In this document: positions 42,117-60,666 of the stretch, piece by piece
Numbering within the stretch: the stretch's first letter is position 1
Layout of the letters: each line of letters opens with the position of its first letter
Origin: Flaccisagitta enflata
Taxonomy: Eukaryota > Chaetognatha > Sagittoidea > Aphragmophora
Assembly (NCBI GenBank): GCA_965153355.1
Contig: OZ231127.1
Span: 47,306,001-47,370,000, forward strand
Reading direction: 5' to 3'
DNA length: 64,000 nucleotides
Notes under the pieces: generated by a model
Seen by the model: only the letters and a program-made list of their open reading frames with translations
Told to the model about the DNA's origin: nothing
Database searches by the model: none
Translations under genes and position numbers: made by a program

Positions 42117-45100
42117 TCACGCCTCCATCACTCTTCCTTCATCGGATGTAGAATCGTCCGTCGACGAGCTGCTTGGGGGCGCTGGAGGGACGGTTTTGGA
42201 GGCGGCGGCAGCTGCAGCTAATGCGGCAGGATTTGGCGTCTTAAACGTGATTCCTTCTCCATTTCCTCTCGGCTTGAATTGGCGGTCGTGTAGTAGAGTT
42301 GCGTGTCTCTTATTGCAGGATGAACACGTCGGCTTGTCTTTGCAGTCCCGCGCTGAATGGTTTGGGCAGAAACAATGAAAACATAGACGTTTCTCCGCCA
42401 ACTTCTTCACGCGATCCTCTGCCGATGGGATAGCTTCCAAAACATGACACGAGTGGGAGTGATGACGACCTCCACAAACGTTGCAGATATCATTGGGTTG
42501 TTGCTTTGGCGGCGAGTTGACGAGCTGTTCCTTGAACGTCGCCGGACCGACTGCCGTCGCCGCAACCTTTGTCGGTTTCGGCGCCATGCGTGTCGGTTCT
42601 TTAAGGTTGTTGAACGATACCCAATGCTTCACCTCGTCGATGAGTTCTTGGAAGCCGTAAGCCGTGCCATGGCGAGCTTGTTCACGAGCGCTCGCTTTCC
42701 AATAGTCCGTCGAGATATGTGGCACCCTCGCGTTGATGATGCGGCGGATGTGGACGTCACGATCACACTCCCCGGTCGCATTCAGCAGTTCTGCGACACT
42801 TTCCAATTTATACAACGTGCCAATCAGCGCTTGATGGGCTTTCATGTCGTTTTCTGGAACCTTTCCTTTCCTGCAGATGCTGTCGACGGCCGATTGGAAC
42901 GGATTGGCGCTCGTGTTGAACATCTCGTCCAGGCGTTTCCACAGGGTGCTGTAGACGCGGCGCATATTGTGTGCCTTGATGATAAGTTGTTGACCGTCGA
43001 TAATTTCCTTCGCTGGATTCGCGAAGACGTTGGCCAATTCGGTCACTTTATCAATTTCGTCTAGCTCGATGTTAGAGGCGGCATTGTCAAATTTAGATTT
43101 GGCTATGATATAGTCAATTGGCTCGAGGTATCCATACGCTTCTCTTGGGCGTGCTGCGCGCATTTCTCTCAATCCCACGTCCTTCGCTCTGACGCGGGCG
43201 TCGTAGGCAATCGGGTTATCGATAAAGGACACCGCGTTCATCCTCTCGGCGAAGGATTGCGAATGCGCGAGGCCGTTTCGCGCGGAGTCACTTCCGGTTT
43301 GACGTCTTTGATATCTAGGAGGCGACGGCGTTGGGGGCGGCGTCTTCCTCGACTTTCGTCTGTCGACGCGTTCGAACCCTTCGTTGTCGAAGACGTCGTC
43401 AACCAGAGGGCGTTGACTTCCGCGTGCGTTGCGGGATGCTTGTGGAGCTGGAAGATCACCCGCGATTTGGTGGACGATGACGGGTGAGCTTGGTGATGGC
43501 GGCGTCGATTCGCGCGGCTGAACACGTGTCTGCAAAACGACGCTATCCTCCAGGTTGAGATCGCTGATCAGTTGTTGGACTCTTGCCATTGCGTCCGCGT
43601 GATCCATCGCGTTCTTTTCTTGTTCCGCTGCATCTTGCCTCGTGCGCAATTGCTCGTGGAGAGGATGTTCACGTGCGGTTGGGGGCGGCGTCTTGGATGG
43701 CAGTTGTTTTTGCTGACTTCTCTTTTGCGTTTCTCTCTTCTTCCTCTCCTCCTCTTCTTTCCTTTTCTTCTCTTCCTCCTTTTTCTTTTCTTCGCGTCTT
43801 TTCTTCTCCTCCATCTTCTTCCTTTCTTCCGCGTCTCTCTTAGCCACCGCCTTCCTTCTCTCCTCCTCTGCTTTCCTTTCCGCTTCTTTCCTTTTCTTTT
43901 CTTCTTTCTCCTCTTTCTCTCTTTTCTCCAGCGCCATCTTATTCTTCAAGTTGATCCTTCTTTTCTCCTCTTGCTCCTTTCTTGTCCCTTCCGCCTTCCT
44001 TCTCACTTCTTCAGCGTGGATGCATTGTCTTTCCTCCTCCTCCTCTTTCTCCTTTTTCCTCCTCTCCTCTTCCTCCCTTCTTTTCCTCACGTCGATTCCG
44101 GCTGTGACCGCGTCCGTTCGGGCGTTAACGGCTGCGTTTAATGCGATGTTTTCCGTCAACTGCCGGGCGTTCTCTTCCCGTTGTTGAGATACAGAGCGCG
44201 AGCTGAGACGGAATTTCGTATTCGCGCGTGCTTCTCTCGCCACCGAGCGTCGAACTTGGTTCACGTCGTCGACGAGACGTCCGACGACTTGCACCATCGC
44301 GTCGCTTTGAGCGATTCTGTCGCCGTTGGCAATCGACTGTTGTAACATGTTGAGAAGGTCTTGTGTGGGAGGGGCGCCGCCGACGGCGCCTGGAGGGAGG
44401 TTGTCGTCGGCGTTCGGCCATGACGTTTCCATTGCGTCGCTGGCGTCATCGTCTTCATCGTCTCTGGCCGACAGGAAACGTGATTTCGCCGGCGTCGCCG
44501 GTGTTGGAGGTTCAAAGTTTATGCGTATTTCTTCGGCGTCTTCTAACGCGCCTGGCGTGTGGGGCGGCGCGTTGTGACGTTGCTCCGCTGCATTGAGATT
44601 CGCTGCTTCCGTGCCGACGGGCAAGTCGTCCTCTCCCGCGTCTTCATCGTCGCCGGTCGTGTTCGGCGTCGATTTACGGCGTCGTGCAAGGGATTGGACA
44701 AAGTGCGTCGACGACCCCATCGTCATCTCGAGAGCGCGTTTTGCTCCAGTCTCTGGTGACTCGTCGTGGATGTCGTGGTAGGTCGGCAGGAACAGATGCG
44801 ACGCGAAAGTGTTTTTGTCGTTGTAGCATGATGCGTCCCACAGTTTCCGTACTTCCGTCAATGAGCTTTCGGCTGTCGACAACAATGACGCCGCTTTATC
44901 AGGATTGTTCGTCGATTCTGCATGTGCGTAAGTCTTCGTCGTATTAACCAATCGCCACGCCGCTAACCACACTTCCTTTCGAAGGCAGTCCATATCTTGG
45001 TGAAAGTCCAAAATATTGTCATCGTTAAGGGTATCGGCGGTTTTCAACGCCGACATGTAGGCGTTGCGCGTGTTGCGTAGAGCTTTTCGTAATCCGCGAA

Positions 45101-45251
45101 GCGTCGTGGCTACGGGGTCCATTGCGCCCGCATAGTCGGAAACGACGGAGACGCAGTCGGTTGGTCGGAAGGCCTTCCTGCGTTGATTGGGCAGCGAAGG
45201 TGGTGGCATTGTCGTCGCGTCGGTGTTGGCGTTGTTGTTGGTGGTCGACAT
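42117..45251 (-). CDS. Element M Gag polyprotein, BEL/Pao type
   Basis: An intact frame of 1044 codons if it starts at ATG 45251 (MSTTNNNANTD), the first ATG past the LTR in this frame. Residues about 380-505 are a long highly charged coiled coil (EEERRKKEKEEEEERQ-like). Residues about 675-890 correspond to the helical Gag core before the zinc fingers. Residues about 920-985 contain the BEL-type zinc region CNVCGGRHHSHSCH, CFHCFCPNHSARDC and CSSCNKRHATLLH. The protein ends EGRVMEA at a TGA (42117-42119) followed by CTC; the pol ATG is in the same frame. Gag forms the particle and packages RNA. Intact despite the dead pol, it could still act in trans. Confidence 0.9.
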   Translation of the reverse strand: MSTTNNNANTDATTMPPPSLPNQRRKAFRPTDCVSVVSDYAGAMDPVATTLRGLRKALRNTRNAYMSALKTADTLNDDNILDFHQDMDCLRKEVWLAAWRLVNTTKTYAHAESTNNPDKAASLLSTAESSLTEVRKLWDASCYNDKNTFASHLFLPTYHDIHDESPETGAKRALEMTMGSSTHFVQSLARRRKSTPNTTGDDEDAGEDDLPVGTEAANLNAAEQRHNAPPHTPGALEDAEEIRINFEPPTPATPAKSRFLSARDDEDDDASDAMETSWPNADDNLPPGAVGGAPPTQDLLNMLQQSIANGDRIAQSDAMVQVVGRLVDDVNQVRRSVAREARANTKFRLSSRSVSQQREENARQLTENIALNAAVNARTDAVTAGIDVRKRREEEERRKKEKEEEEERQCIHAEEVRRKAEGTRKEQEEKRRINLKNKMALEKREKEEKEEKKRKEAERKAEEERRKAVAKRDAEERKKMEEKKRREEKKKEEEKKRKEEEERKKRETQKRSQQKQLPSKTPPPTAREHPLHEQLRTRQDAAEQEKNAMDHADAMARVQQLISDLNLEDSVVLQTRVQPRESTPPSPSSPVIVHQIAGDLPAPQASRNARGSQRPLVDDVFDNEGFERVDRRKSRKTPPPTPSPPRYQRRQTGSDSARNGLAHSQSFAERMNAVSFIDNPIAYDARVRAKDVGLREMRAARPREAYGYLEPIDYIIAKSKFDNAASNIELDEIDKVTELANVFANPAKEIIDGQQLIIKAHNMRRVYSTLWKRLDEMFNTSANPFQSAVDSICRKGKVPENDMKAHQALIGTLYKLESVAELLNATGECDRDVHIRRIINARVPHISTDYWKASAREQARHGTAYGFQELIDEVKHWVSFNNLKEPTRMAPKPTKVAATAVGPATFKEQLVNSPPKQQPNDICNVCGGRHHSHSCHVLEAIPSAEDRVKKLAEKRLCFHCFCPNHSARDCKDKPTCSSCNKRHATLLHDRQFKPRGNGEGITFKTPNPAALAAAAAASKTVPPAPPSSSSTDDSTSDEGRVMEA

Positions 45252-45282
45252 CGTTGACGTTGCGTGGATCGTTGATGGTTTT

Positions 45283-45290
45283 TGATTCCA
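45283..45290 (-). promoter_or_regulatory. Candidate primer-binding site of element M
   Basis: Five bases past the LTR on the minus strand the sequence is TGGAATCAAAAACC. A tRNA primer would match a TGG start. The tRNA cannot be named from this window. Confidence 0.4.
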
Positions 45291-45295
45291 CGAAT

Positions 45296-46083
45296 TGAGA
45301 GCGTTTAACGTCTGATTTCTTATCAAGCTCCTGATGCGTAATCGCGAGAACTGACTCCACTGCGTAGCTGCGCTAGTGATATGGAACGTACACCCGCTTA
45401 GGACGAATATTTGAGATGAGCGGTCAAATTGTCCGCGAAATCAGTCTATTCGTGGAATCCTGATGGACAGAGAGAAAGAAAAGGGTTAGGACGAACTCTG
45501 TACATCAATGAAAGATACTTCTGTAAAGGCGCCAAAAAGGTAAAAGGTCAAGGACTTACACGGATGTTGTCGAACGGTTTCCAATCTAGGCGCAGAGCAG
45601 GGAAGTCGAGGAAAAAGCATCAAGAATCCAGTCTTTAACTGAGATTGTGAAGTCGAATGTCAGTAAGAGAGTCAGGAAGCTACTTTTACTTAACCTAGGA
45701 ATAAATAACAAATTTAATCAAAGCATCACGAGATTTGAAATTATTTGGCAGCAATGAAACAGCAATTAATGAAATCGTCGCGTCGTGGGAATTCGTTAGA
45801 GGGGTCGAAGTTTATTCTCCTCCAAGCGGTTGGGGAGATACAGTCCATTGACCCTCAACCGGAAGTCAGCGCTTTCGGCGCGCGCGCGCGTTCCTCCTCT
45901 TCCTCCGTCGATCGAAGATCTCTCTCCTTTTCCTCGATTTCCTCCACTCTGCAGTCGAGCAGACGCCATCTTGGAATCATCGACGGCGAGAGAGCCCCTC
46001 CTCTTCTTCGGGATCCGCGGAGTCGACTGCATCCGATCGAGCGTTTCTTGGCCTGAATATGGTGGGGAATGTGAAGAATGTCA

Positions 46084-46085
<2 letters not shown>
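45296..46085 (-). repeat. 5' LTR of element M
   Basis: Direct copy of 9030-9819. On the minus strand it begins TGTGACATTC where the other copy has TGTAACATTC. The (CT)n target tract continues directly after 46085. Confidence 0.93.
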
Positions 46086-46137
<52 letters not shown>

Positions 46138-46165
46138 GTATCTCTCTCTCTGTATCTCTCTTTCT
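46086..46165. repeat. (CT)n tract, right half of the M target site
   Basis: Pure CT for about 45 bp, then CTCTGTAT variants. With 8990-9029 it forms the split microsatellite into which M inserted. Confidence 0.9.
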
Positions 46166-47350
46166 CTGTCTGATGAAGCAAGTTATGTGAAGTTTTTTGA
46201 CCTATCAAAAGACGTTTTAAAGTTGGTACAAAATGAGACGATTACACTCATGTTTCGACTCTCTAGCAATCTGGCTCGTGCCGGCGTGTCAGCCAGTAAC
46301 AAAAATAGTCACCTGGCAAGATTTTTCTGTGCGGCGCACATATCGACACATTTTGAAACTCGGTATGGCTAAATTTATTCGAGGAAAAAAAAGTGCCAGA
46401 AGACAATTGGTGGATTCCACTCATATTCAGTTACATAGGGGCCATGAAAATTTTCCAAAGTGTCATTTATGGCTCTTATTATTAAAATACATGTAATTAC
46501 GAGTCAATCCATATGCGCATACGGATTTTTGACCATTTTAGCCGTTTTCGATTGAGTACCCTATTTGCAGTGAATAATCTGCGTGATTCATACAAATTTG
46601 GTGTGTGAGTCTGCCGCTGAGATTTACCTAAACAAATTGAGCTAATAAGCTCAATTTAAGCTCATTTTAAAGAGCTGACACAGCTCTTTAAAATGAGCCT
46701 AAGTTGAGGTCAGTAGCTCAATTCGTTAAGGAGCGACAGTCTTCCAAAGTTGATGTTATTTCTAGAATAATGGCAAAAAACCCTTACAACTTTGTCAGCT
46801 CATATCTCCCAAACGAATTGAGCTACTGAGCTCAATTTGGCCTCATTTTAAAGTACAGGCACAGCTCTTCAAATGAGCATAAGTTGAGGTCAGTAGTTTG
46901 ATTCGTTAAGGAGCGAGTGTCTCTCAAAGTTGAATAATCTTTAAGATAAATGCTTAAGATATATAGACTCACCAATATAAACGGGGTGCCGATTCAGGGT
47001 AGCAGGGTAGCAATGCTACGCGGCAGGACAGCTGCCAAGTGCGGCAGTTGCGGCAAATTTTGGGGAAATCATCAAAACTGAGAAAAGAGGATTAGAGAAA
47101 GTGAAGGATAAGAAGCAAAAGCCCTCTTTGCCTGTTGCAAATTGAAATGAAATCCTGATAAATGTGAAGCAAACCTATCTTAATCATTGAAAATAAGTAT
47201 AACAATTACAAAGCAAGCTTAACAGGGCTTGTTGTTAAAGAAAAGAGAGGGGTATCATAGGTAAAGAAAGCGCGGCAGCTTTGGTTGAACTTTTCTTGCT
47301 ACGCGGCAGCTTTGCAGAAACGGCACCCCGGATTAAACTCGTCCGTTTTT
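46166..47350. other. Intergenic region with palindromic T1-type units
   Basis: No gene. 46628-46735 and 46808-46905 are palindromic AATTGAGCTAATGAC-type units like those of T1 but without the rest of T1. 46590-46620 (GTGAGTCTGCCGCTGA) matches part of 5300-5325 inverted. The remainder is AT-rich; 46970-47340 repeats GCGGCAGCTTTG- and GGCAGTTGCGGC-like words. Confidence 0.5.
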
Positions 47351-48012
47351 TGGCAGCGGCCCCAAAGAGCCGATGTCTTGTAGGGCACAGGGGTGAATTT
47401 CCAGATATTTATCTACCCATCCGTCCGTTCTTCCGTCTGTCCATCTGTCTGTCCTTCCATCCATCCCCCCTCCTGAGGCCCGAGGCTGCTTTAGCCCTAA
47501 TCAATGCAAATGGTGGTCAGCGGTACCCGTTGCCCCTTTGTGAGTGTATGTGAGTGTGAGGTGGTTAAAGGGGTAGCAGCCTTGAAGGGGCCAATCACTT
47601 ACACTGTTTTTTATCTGAGCCTCAAGGCTGGAGGCTGGAATAGGGGCCTCAAGGCAGGTATTTGAGCCATGAGGTTGGGAATTAAGCCTTGAAGCTGGGA
47701 TTTGAGCCTCGTAGCTGGGATTTGAGCCTTGAGACTGGGATTTGAGCCATGAGACTGGGATTTGAGCCTTGAGATTGAGATTTAAGCCTCAAGACTGGGA
47801 TTTGAGCCTCAAGACTAGGATTTGAGCATCAAGACTGGAATATGAGCCTCAAGACTGGTATTTGAGCCTCGAGGCTGGGATTTGAGCCTCAAAGCTAGGA
47901 TGTGAGCCTCAAGAGCCTCGAGAGTGGATGTACGGAGAAGGAGGAGGAGAAATTTCATGTGTGAAAGCATAGGCTATCGCCCTATCGGACTCTTTGGGGC
48001 CCCTGCCCAAAA
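47351..48012. mobile_element. GGGCAGC-family inverted-repeat element with a minisatellite
   Basis: Left parts GGCAGCGGCCCCAAAGAGCC (47352) and GGGGTAGCAGCCTTGAAGGG (47565) face a right end CTCTTTGGGGCCCCTGCCC (47990-48008). The interior 47625-47930 is a 20-21 bp tandem repeat, GGGATTTGAGCCTCAAGACT and variants, about fifteen units. Two overlapping elements of the same family may be present. Confidence 0.65.
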
Positions 48013-48299
48013 AGTGACCGCTGACCATCTGACGCTTTTGCGACTATTTTTTTAGCGGCAGAAGTCATCAAAAGTTGATGCACATTTAGGATATAACAGA
48101 CACAACCAACACAACTTAATCTGTACATATTCCCAAAACAAACTGGCCCACAGAATCCAGACTGCTCGCAATTTAAAGAGTAAAGTCCAAAACCCAGCTC
48201 CAAGTCAAAGCCATCTATTAATCTCGACTTCTTTCTAATGAAAACCGACTAAATCACGTAACGACTAGTAGTGCAAATACCTGTGTCCGATCAACCAAA

Positions 48300-48372
48300 T
48301 CATGGACCAACAGACCGATGGACCAACTGACCAACTGACCGACGGAAAGACAAAGCGTAGCGTGCAACTGAA
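48300..48372 (+). repeat. Partial copy of the abundant short repeat
   Basis: A GGACCAACTGACC tract followed by GACAAAGCGTAGCGTGCAACTGAAAA. The body and tail blocks are missing and the TATAGAG core is lost. Confidence 0.6.
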
Positions 48373-48712
48373 AATTTGAAAATATGCAGAACAGGATTAC
48401 TACACTAATTTTCAACAATCTGGCGTTTACAAAATTGCTTGGTAAGAAATGGTCAATTACAAAATAACATCAACTGGATATGGGCTAATTTTAATGAACG
48501 CGTTTCCTTTTTATTATGACCCTAAATTGAGCTCAGTAGCTCAATTTGTATAAAAGTTTGTTTTAAAGGTAAAAGGTAAAGGACTGTGTCAGTTCTTCAA
48601 AATGAGCCCAGATTGAGCTCAGTAGCTCAATTCGTTTAGAAGATATGAGCTGATAAAGTTGTAAGAGTTTTTGCCATTACTGATAAAATTAAACAAACTT
48701 TAGAAGACTGTC

Positions 48713-49324
48713 CACGCCACGGGCGAGGCTTTCATAGGTCAAGAAAAATTCTCGGTCATAATAGAGAGTGGTTTGGGCTTCAGGAAGGTTTACTATATCA
48801 CTTCATACCAAAACAAAAATTTTTTTACTTCAAAATTTTTTTTAAATGCCGTAAAATGCCATAAAAAGCCGTAAAAGTGGCATTTTTGACAGTTTTTTTG
48901 GTCTGAAACCGCCGCTAAGGTAAAAAAATAGGCAAACAATGATTATTTGGCTCTAAGACACATTCATGCATAAATACAGGCCAACCCGTCATCATTTAGT
49001 ATCATTTTGTGCCGTAAAATGCCGTAAAAAGCCGTAAGAATGGCATTTTTTGATGACGAGTTGGCATGCATGAATAAGTTTTAGTGCCAGATAATCATTG
49101 TTTGCCCATTTTTTGACCATGGTGGCGGTTTTGGACAAAAAAAACTGTCAAAAATGCCAATTTAACAGCTTTTTACGGCATTTTACGGCATTTTAAACAA
49201 TTTTTGAAGTAAAAAAATTTTTGTTTTGGTATGAACAGATAAAGTAAACCTTCCTAAGGCCAAAACCACTCTCCATTATGACCGAGAATTTTTCTTGACC
49301 TATGAAAGCCTCCCCCGTGGCGTG
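48713..49324. mobile_element. 612-bp foldback element
   Basis: The ends start CACGCCACGGGCGAGGCTTT and are inverted at the right with few changes; the inverted match extends almost to the centre near 49010. TGTC flanks both sides (48709-48712, 49325-49328). It splits a T1-type palindromic repeat, so it inserted after that repeat. Inner arms contain TGCCGTAAAATGCC words. No ORF. Confidence 0.85.
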
Positions 49325-49479
49325 TGTCGCTTCTAAACGAATTGAGCTAATGAGCTCGATTTGGGCTCATTTTAAAGAGCTAAGTCAGCTCTTTAAAATG
49401 AGCCTAAATTGAGCTCATTTGCTCAATTTGTTCAGGAGATATGAGCTGACAAAGTTAACTCTTTCCATTTATTCTTATT

Positions 49480-49660
49480 AAAAATCGTTCTCCAGTTTTC
49501 CAGAGGTAATACAAAGTGGAAGGAAAACCGTGAGTTTTAAAAACTTGCCTCCACGTCTCTTTGAGGCCCCATGGGGTACTACAAGTGGCTGTCATGGTCA
49601 GTCCCGTGGACATTGACCCCTATTATATCTTTATCGATCTAAGATCTATGGGTGAGTCGC
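49480..49660. repeat. Dispersed repeat, inverted copy of 5078-5340
   Basis: Shared blocks include CCATGGGGTACTA, GTCATGGTCAGTCCCGTGGA and TCGATCTAAGATCTATGGGT, all present in reverse complement at 5085-5175. Function and ends are unknown. Confidence 0.75.
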
Positions 49661-49808
49661 TTTGCAAGCGACGGAAAAACACCCCTCTCCATCAAGATGG
49701 CGACACTGAGTTCAAAACTCTCTTAGTTTGCTCAATTGCTCTTTTGTTTTTTCCCCCGCAAACTCTTACTGCGCGGCGAACAGCTTCAAGTTCGAAGCTC
49801 TCTTAACC

Positions 49809-57471
<7,663 letters not shown>

Positions 57472-57559
57472 CGAAGGAACCTGATGGATGACAAACACCG
57501 GCTTTGTTAAATCTTGAGAATTGCATAACTGGAAATTAGTCAAGAACACGATCACCAAT

Positions 57560-58229
57560 CACCCTGATCAGGATGATGCAATGTACATGAGCCATTTGGC
57601 CGCTTCAAATAACGTGTTTGCAATGTATCCCTTCGTCCCGCTAACATGTATGGATTTTCCACCGACCGGCCGACATAACGCGACAGAACAACGGGCAAGA
57701 TATTTTTCCACGTGCTTTCGGGTACAATTACAACAAGGTCATTAGACCTAAGCCGCGTGCGTCGGCACTTTCAAAAAAAGTCAGGCAGACAGACAGACAA
57801 ACATTTTTTTTTCTAAAAGACATTTGAAATGGCTGTCTACTCCTCAAAGTTCCTTCTCTACCATTCAGAAACATAAAAAAGCCTTTAAAACAGTTTTGTG
57901 ACGGACCAACGGACCGACGGACCGACCGACCGACCGGCGGACCGACCCAAATGTGGCTCATTCAGTCGCGTAGCACGCAACTAAAAATTGAGCTTAAAAT
58001 GGCGTGGCTTAAAACTTAATGGTTCGAAACTGTAAAATAACACCCCTCATTGATGTAGGAAAAAATGTGCAAGTGAAACCTTTTCATCGCGTAAGACATC
58101 CTCGACCAGTCCCTGAACTCTGACTCCGCACATTTCAGTCAAACCTGGTTAGAACAAGAACCTCGGCACGTTAATTATCAAGGAAACCCACCCATATCCA
58201 TAACAGCAAAACTTTAATATCCACAGAAA
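57560..58229. other. Intergenic region upstream of CFAP210
   Basis: No gene. A copy of the abundant short repeat lies at 57900-57986 (GGACCGACGGACCGACC tract, then CAGTCGCGTAGCACGCAACT and AAAAA), plus orientation, with the body missing. The promoter of the CFAP210-like gene is expected here, but I see no clear core element. Confidence 0.5.
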
Positions 58230-58369
58230 CAAGGCCGGATACACGGCCACCAGTTGCGGACGGGTGGGCAGGGGCGTTTTCCCACTTTTCAACTCGAGCG
58301 TGACGGACGGACCGACGGACCGACGGACGGACAAAGCCTCTTATAGAGTTGCGTGTCCGCAACTAAAAA
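58230..58369 (+). repeat. Abundant short repeat, full-length copy
   Basis: Starts AAGGCCGGATACACGGCC, then GGACGGGTGGGCAGGGGCG, a GACGGACCGACGGACC tract, CAAAGCCTCTTATAGAGTTG and the end palindrome GTGTCCGCAACTAAAAA. With 61922-62078 it is the best reference copy. Confidence 0.82.
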
Positions 58370-58418
58370 TAAAAGATCACATTGTTAACAAACATTTTAG
58401 GAGAGAAGGAAGGTAAGA

Positions 58419-58525
<107 letters not shown>

Positions 58526-59019
58526 ATTCGCTCGCGCGTCCCCCCCCCTTTTTTTTCTCAAACAGAGTGACAGAAAGAATGAAGTTAGAGCTCAATCAAA
58601 GATTCACAAAATACAAGACCTTCTTCCGCCCGAGACGTTCCTTTTCGTCTCCCATGTTGCACAGGCATTTTGTAATTCGATGCCAGGAATTAATAATGGA
58701 TTCAATTCGACATTTTTGTGATCTTTATTAAATACTGATCTTCGCCTATGTGACATTGACATACGGGATCAACATCTGTACCACAGCTTTTTAGATGAAG
58801 CAAACACACACTGGGGCAAAGATGCGTGTTTCTGCATTATCGTCTTGTGTACTATTGACCCCTTACAAACAAACATACGGAAAGTCCCACGGTACGACCT
58901 AAGGACGGACTGAGCCTCTTTTCGAGTAGCGAGCCCGCGCCTACAACCGATGAAGAACAAACCCTATCTATAGTGTATCTAGTATCGACACCATCCCCAT
59001 TCCATGAAAGGAAGTAACA

Positions 59020-59443
59020 AGTGACGCGGGGTCACAATGTCGTTACGGTCGTGCGGGCAGGGACGTCCAACCCCCATCCCTACCCCAACCCACACACATA
59101 CAAACATAAAAAGTATCTAAAACGCTCCTTTTTTCACTTTACTTAATGACCGGATCAGCCGATGCGATGGACCGACGGACCGGCTGACCAATATTTGATT
59201 AAAAAGGAAAAGATCAAAATCAAGAAGAAGAAGAAGAAGAAGAAGAAGAAGAAAAAGAAAAAGAAAAAGAAAAAGAAAAAGACTGGTGGGCAGGGCGGAT
59301 GTGCAGCGGATATGCACTTTACAAATGTTCTAAAACGCTTGTTTTCCTACTTTTCGACTCATGCTGTTGGCTGGACCGACGGACGGACCAACGGACGGAC
59401 GGACGGACAAAGCCTCTCAGAGAGTTGCGCGTCATAACTAAAA
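59020..59443 (+). repeat. Two copies of the abundant short repeat around a (GAA)n tract
   Basis: 59020-59200 has GACGCGGGGTCACAATGTCG, a CAGGGACGTCC body and a GGACCGACGGACCGG tract without the terminal head. 59284-59443 has GGTGGGCAGGG, a GGACGGACGGACGGAC tract and CAAAGCCTCTCAGAGAGTTG, ending CATAACTAAAAA. (GAA)n at 59220-59280 separates them. Confidence 0.7.
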
Positions 59444-59645
59444 AAGAAGAAAGGAAGAAGAAGAAGAAGAAGAAAAGAAAAGAAGAGAAAAAAGCAAAGA
59501 TAAGATAATGATAAAGATAAAGATAAAGATAAAGATAAAGATAAAGATAAAAGAAAAGAAAAAGAAGAAGAAGAAGAAGAAAGAAGAAGAAGAAGAAGAA
59601 GAAGAAGAAGAAGGAGAAGAAGAAGAAGGAAATAAAAAAATCATA
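59444..59645. repeat. (GAA)n and (GATAAA)n microsatellites
   Basis: AGAAGAAGAAG blocks at 59450-59500 and 59563-59640 flank an AAGATAAAGATA block at 59505-59550. No coding value. Confidence 0.92.
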
Positions 59646-60037
59646 AAATAAAATTGTTACAATAAACCCGCGCACAAAACCACACACGAGTGCACGCCGC
59701 GCCTCACGCGCGCTAAAACGCATGCACGCTCTCACACACACTAAAACAAATGGCTCTTGGTGCATGGTGATCAGGTTTCGTTAGGAGACGTTAGTTGTAC
59801 CTTTTTCTCAGAGAAACCTACGATTTAAAACAAAAGACATCGACCGGTGAAAAAAAAAAAAAAGATTTCTTTTAAAAGTGAAAAAAAGAAAAAAAAAGTC
59901 AATGAAATGCTTAGGTACATTTTCGTTCGTAGTGTATCTGAATTCGTGACCCCCCCCCCCTTTTGCCGTTTGTGATCGCCATCTCTGTCTCAGCGAATAT
60001 TAACTCCAGTTTGAAAAAAAAAACCTTACTGCTATGC

Positions 60038-60634
60038 CTGAGCCGGACTTACCCTCCGCGGGGCCCTAGGCTTAACTGCTACCGCGGGGCCCCCCACCCC
60101 CTCTCCATGAGCTCTACCACCCTTTTCCCTTGGTTTTTCCACCCTTGCTGCTCCCCCTGTTCCTCTATCATAAGCCCATTTGGAAGAACATTGGTATTTA
60201 TTTTTTTTATGACATATCATAATAAGATTTTTTTTCAAATATTGAATATATTCAATTCTGAAAAAAATCTGATAGATTATAGCTTGCAATTTCATAATGA
60301 GCAATTACTTGGTACAATACATTGTAAGAAGGGATTGAAAAAAGAAAACTTTCCAAAAGATTCCAGTAGTTCCCCTTTTAAAGAATTATGTCAATGAATT
60401 TCTTTGATACTTCAGTATTTCATCTATAATAATATATTCTTTTTAACTCTTTTATTCCTTAATTTTCTTTCTTTATGTGTTTTTTTTTGTCTTCTTGTCA
60501 TTCTTTCCCTTTTTTTTCTCTCTCTTTTTGCTTTCTATCTTTTTTCTTTTTCTTTCTTTTTCTCTTTCTTTTTTTCTTTCTCTCTTTCTTTCTTTCTTTC
60601 TTTCTTTCATTCTTTCATTCTTTCATTCTTTCAT

Positions 60635-60666
<32 letters not shown>

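Larger units (their letters stand above)
9030..46085 (-). mobile_element. Element M: BEL/Pao LTR retrotransposon carrying nested insertions
   Basis: Two 790-bp direct repeats bound it: 9030-9819 and 45296-46085. On the minus strand each starts TGT and ends CTCTCA. The 5-bp duplication CTCTC lies on both sides (9025-9029 and 46086-46090) inside a (CT)n tract. On the minus strand the order is 5' LTR, gag, protease/RT, T2 insertion, rest of RT, RNase H and integrase, an extra coiled-coil ORF, T1 insertion (with N inside), an Arg/Gly-rich ORF, a polypurine tract and 3' LTR. Removing T1, T2 and one copy of each duplication leaves about 12.5 kb. The LTR pair differs at about six positions. M is disabled by T2, T1 and a frame break near 36110. 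The domain order and the zinc-finger type of Gag identify BEL/Pao. Confidence 0.9.
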
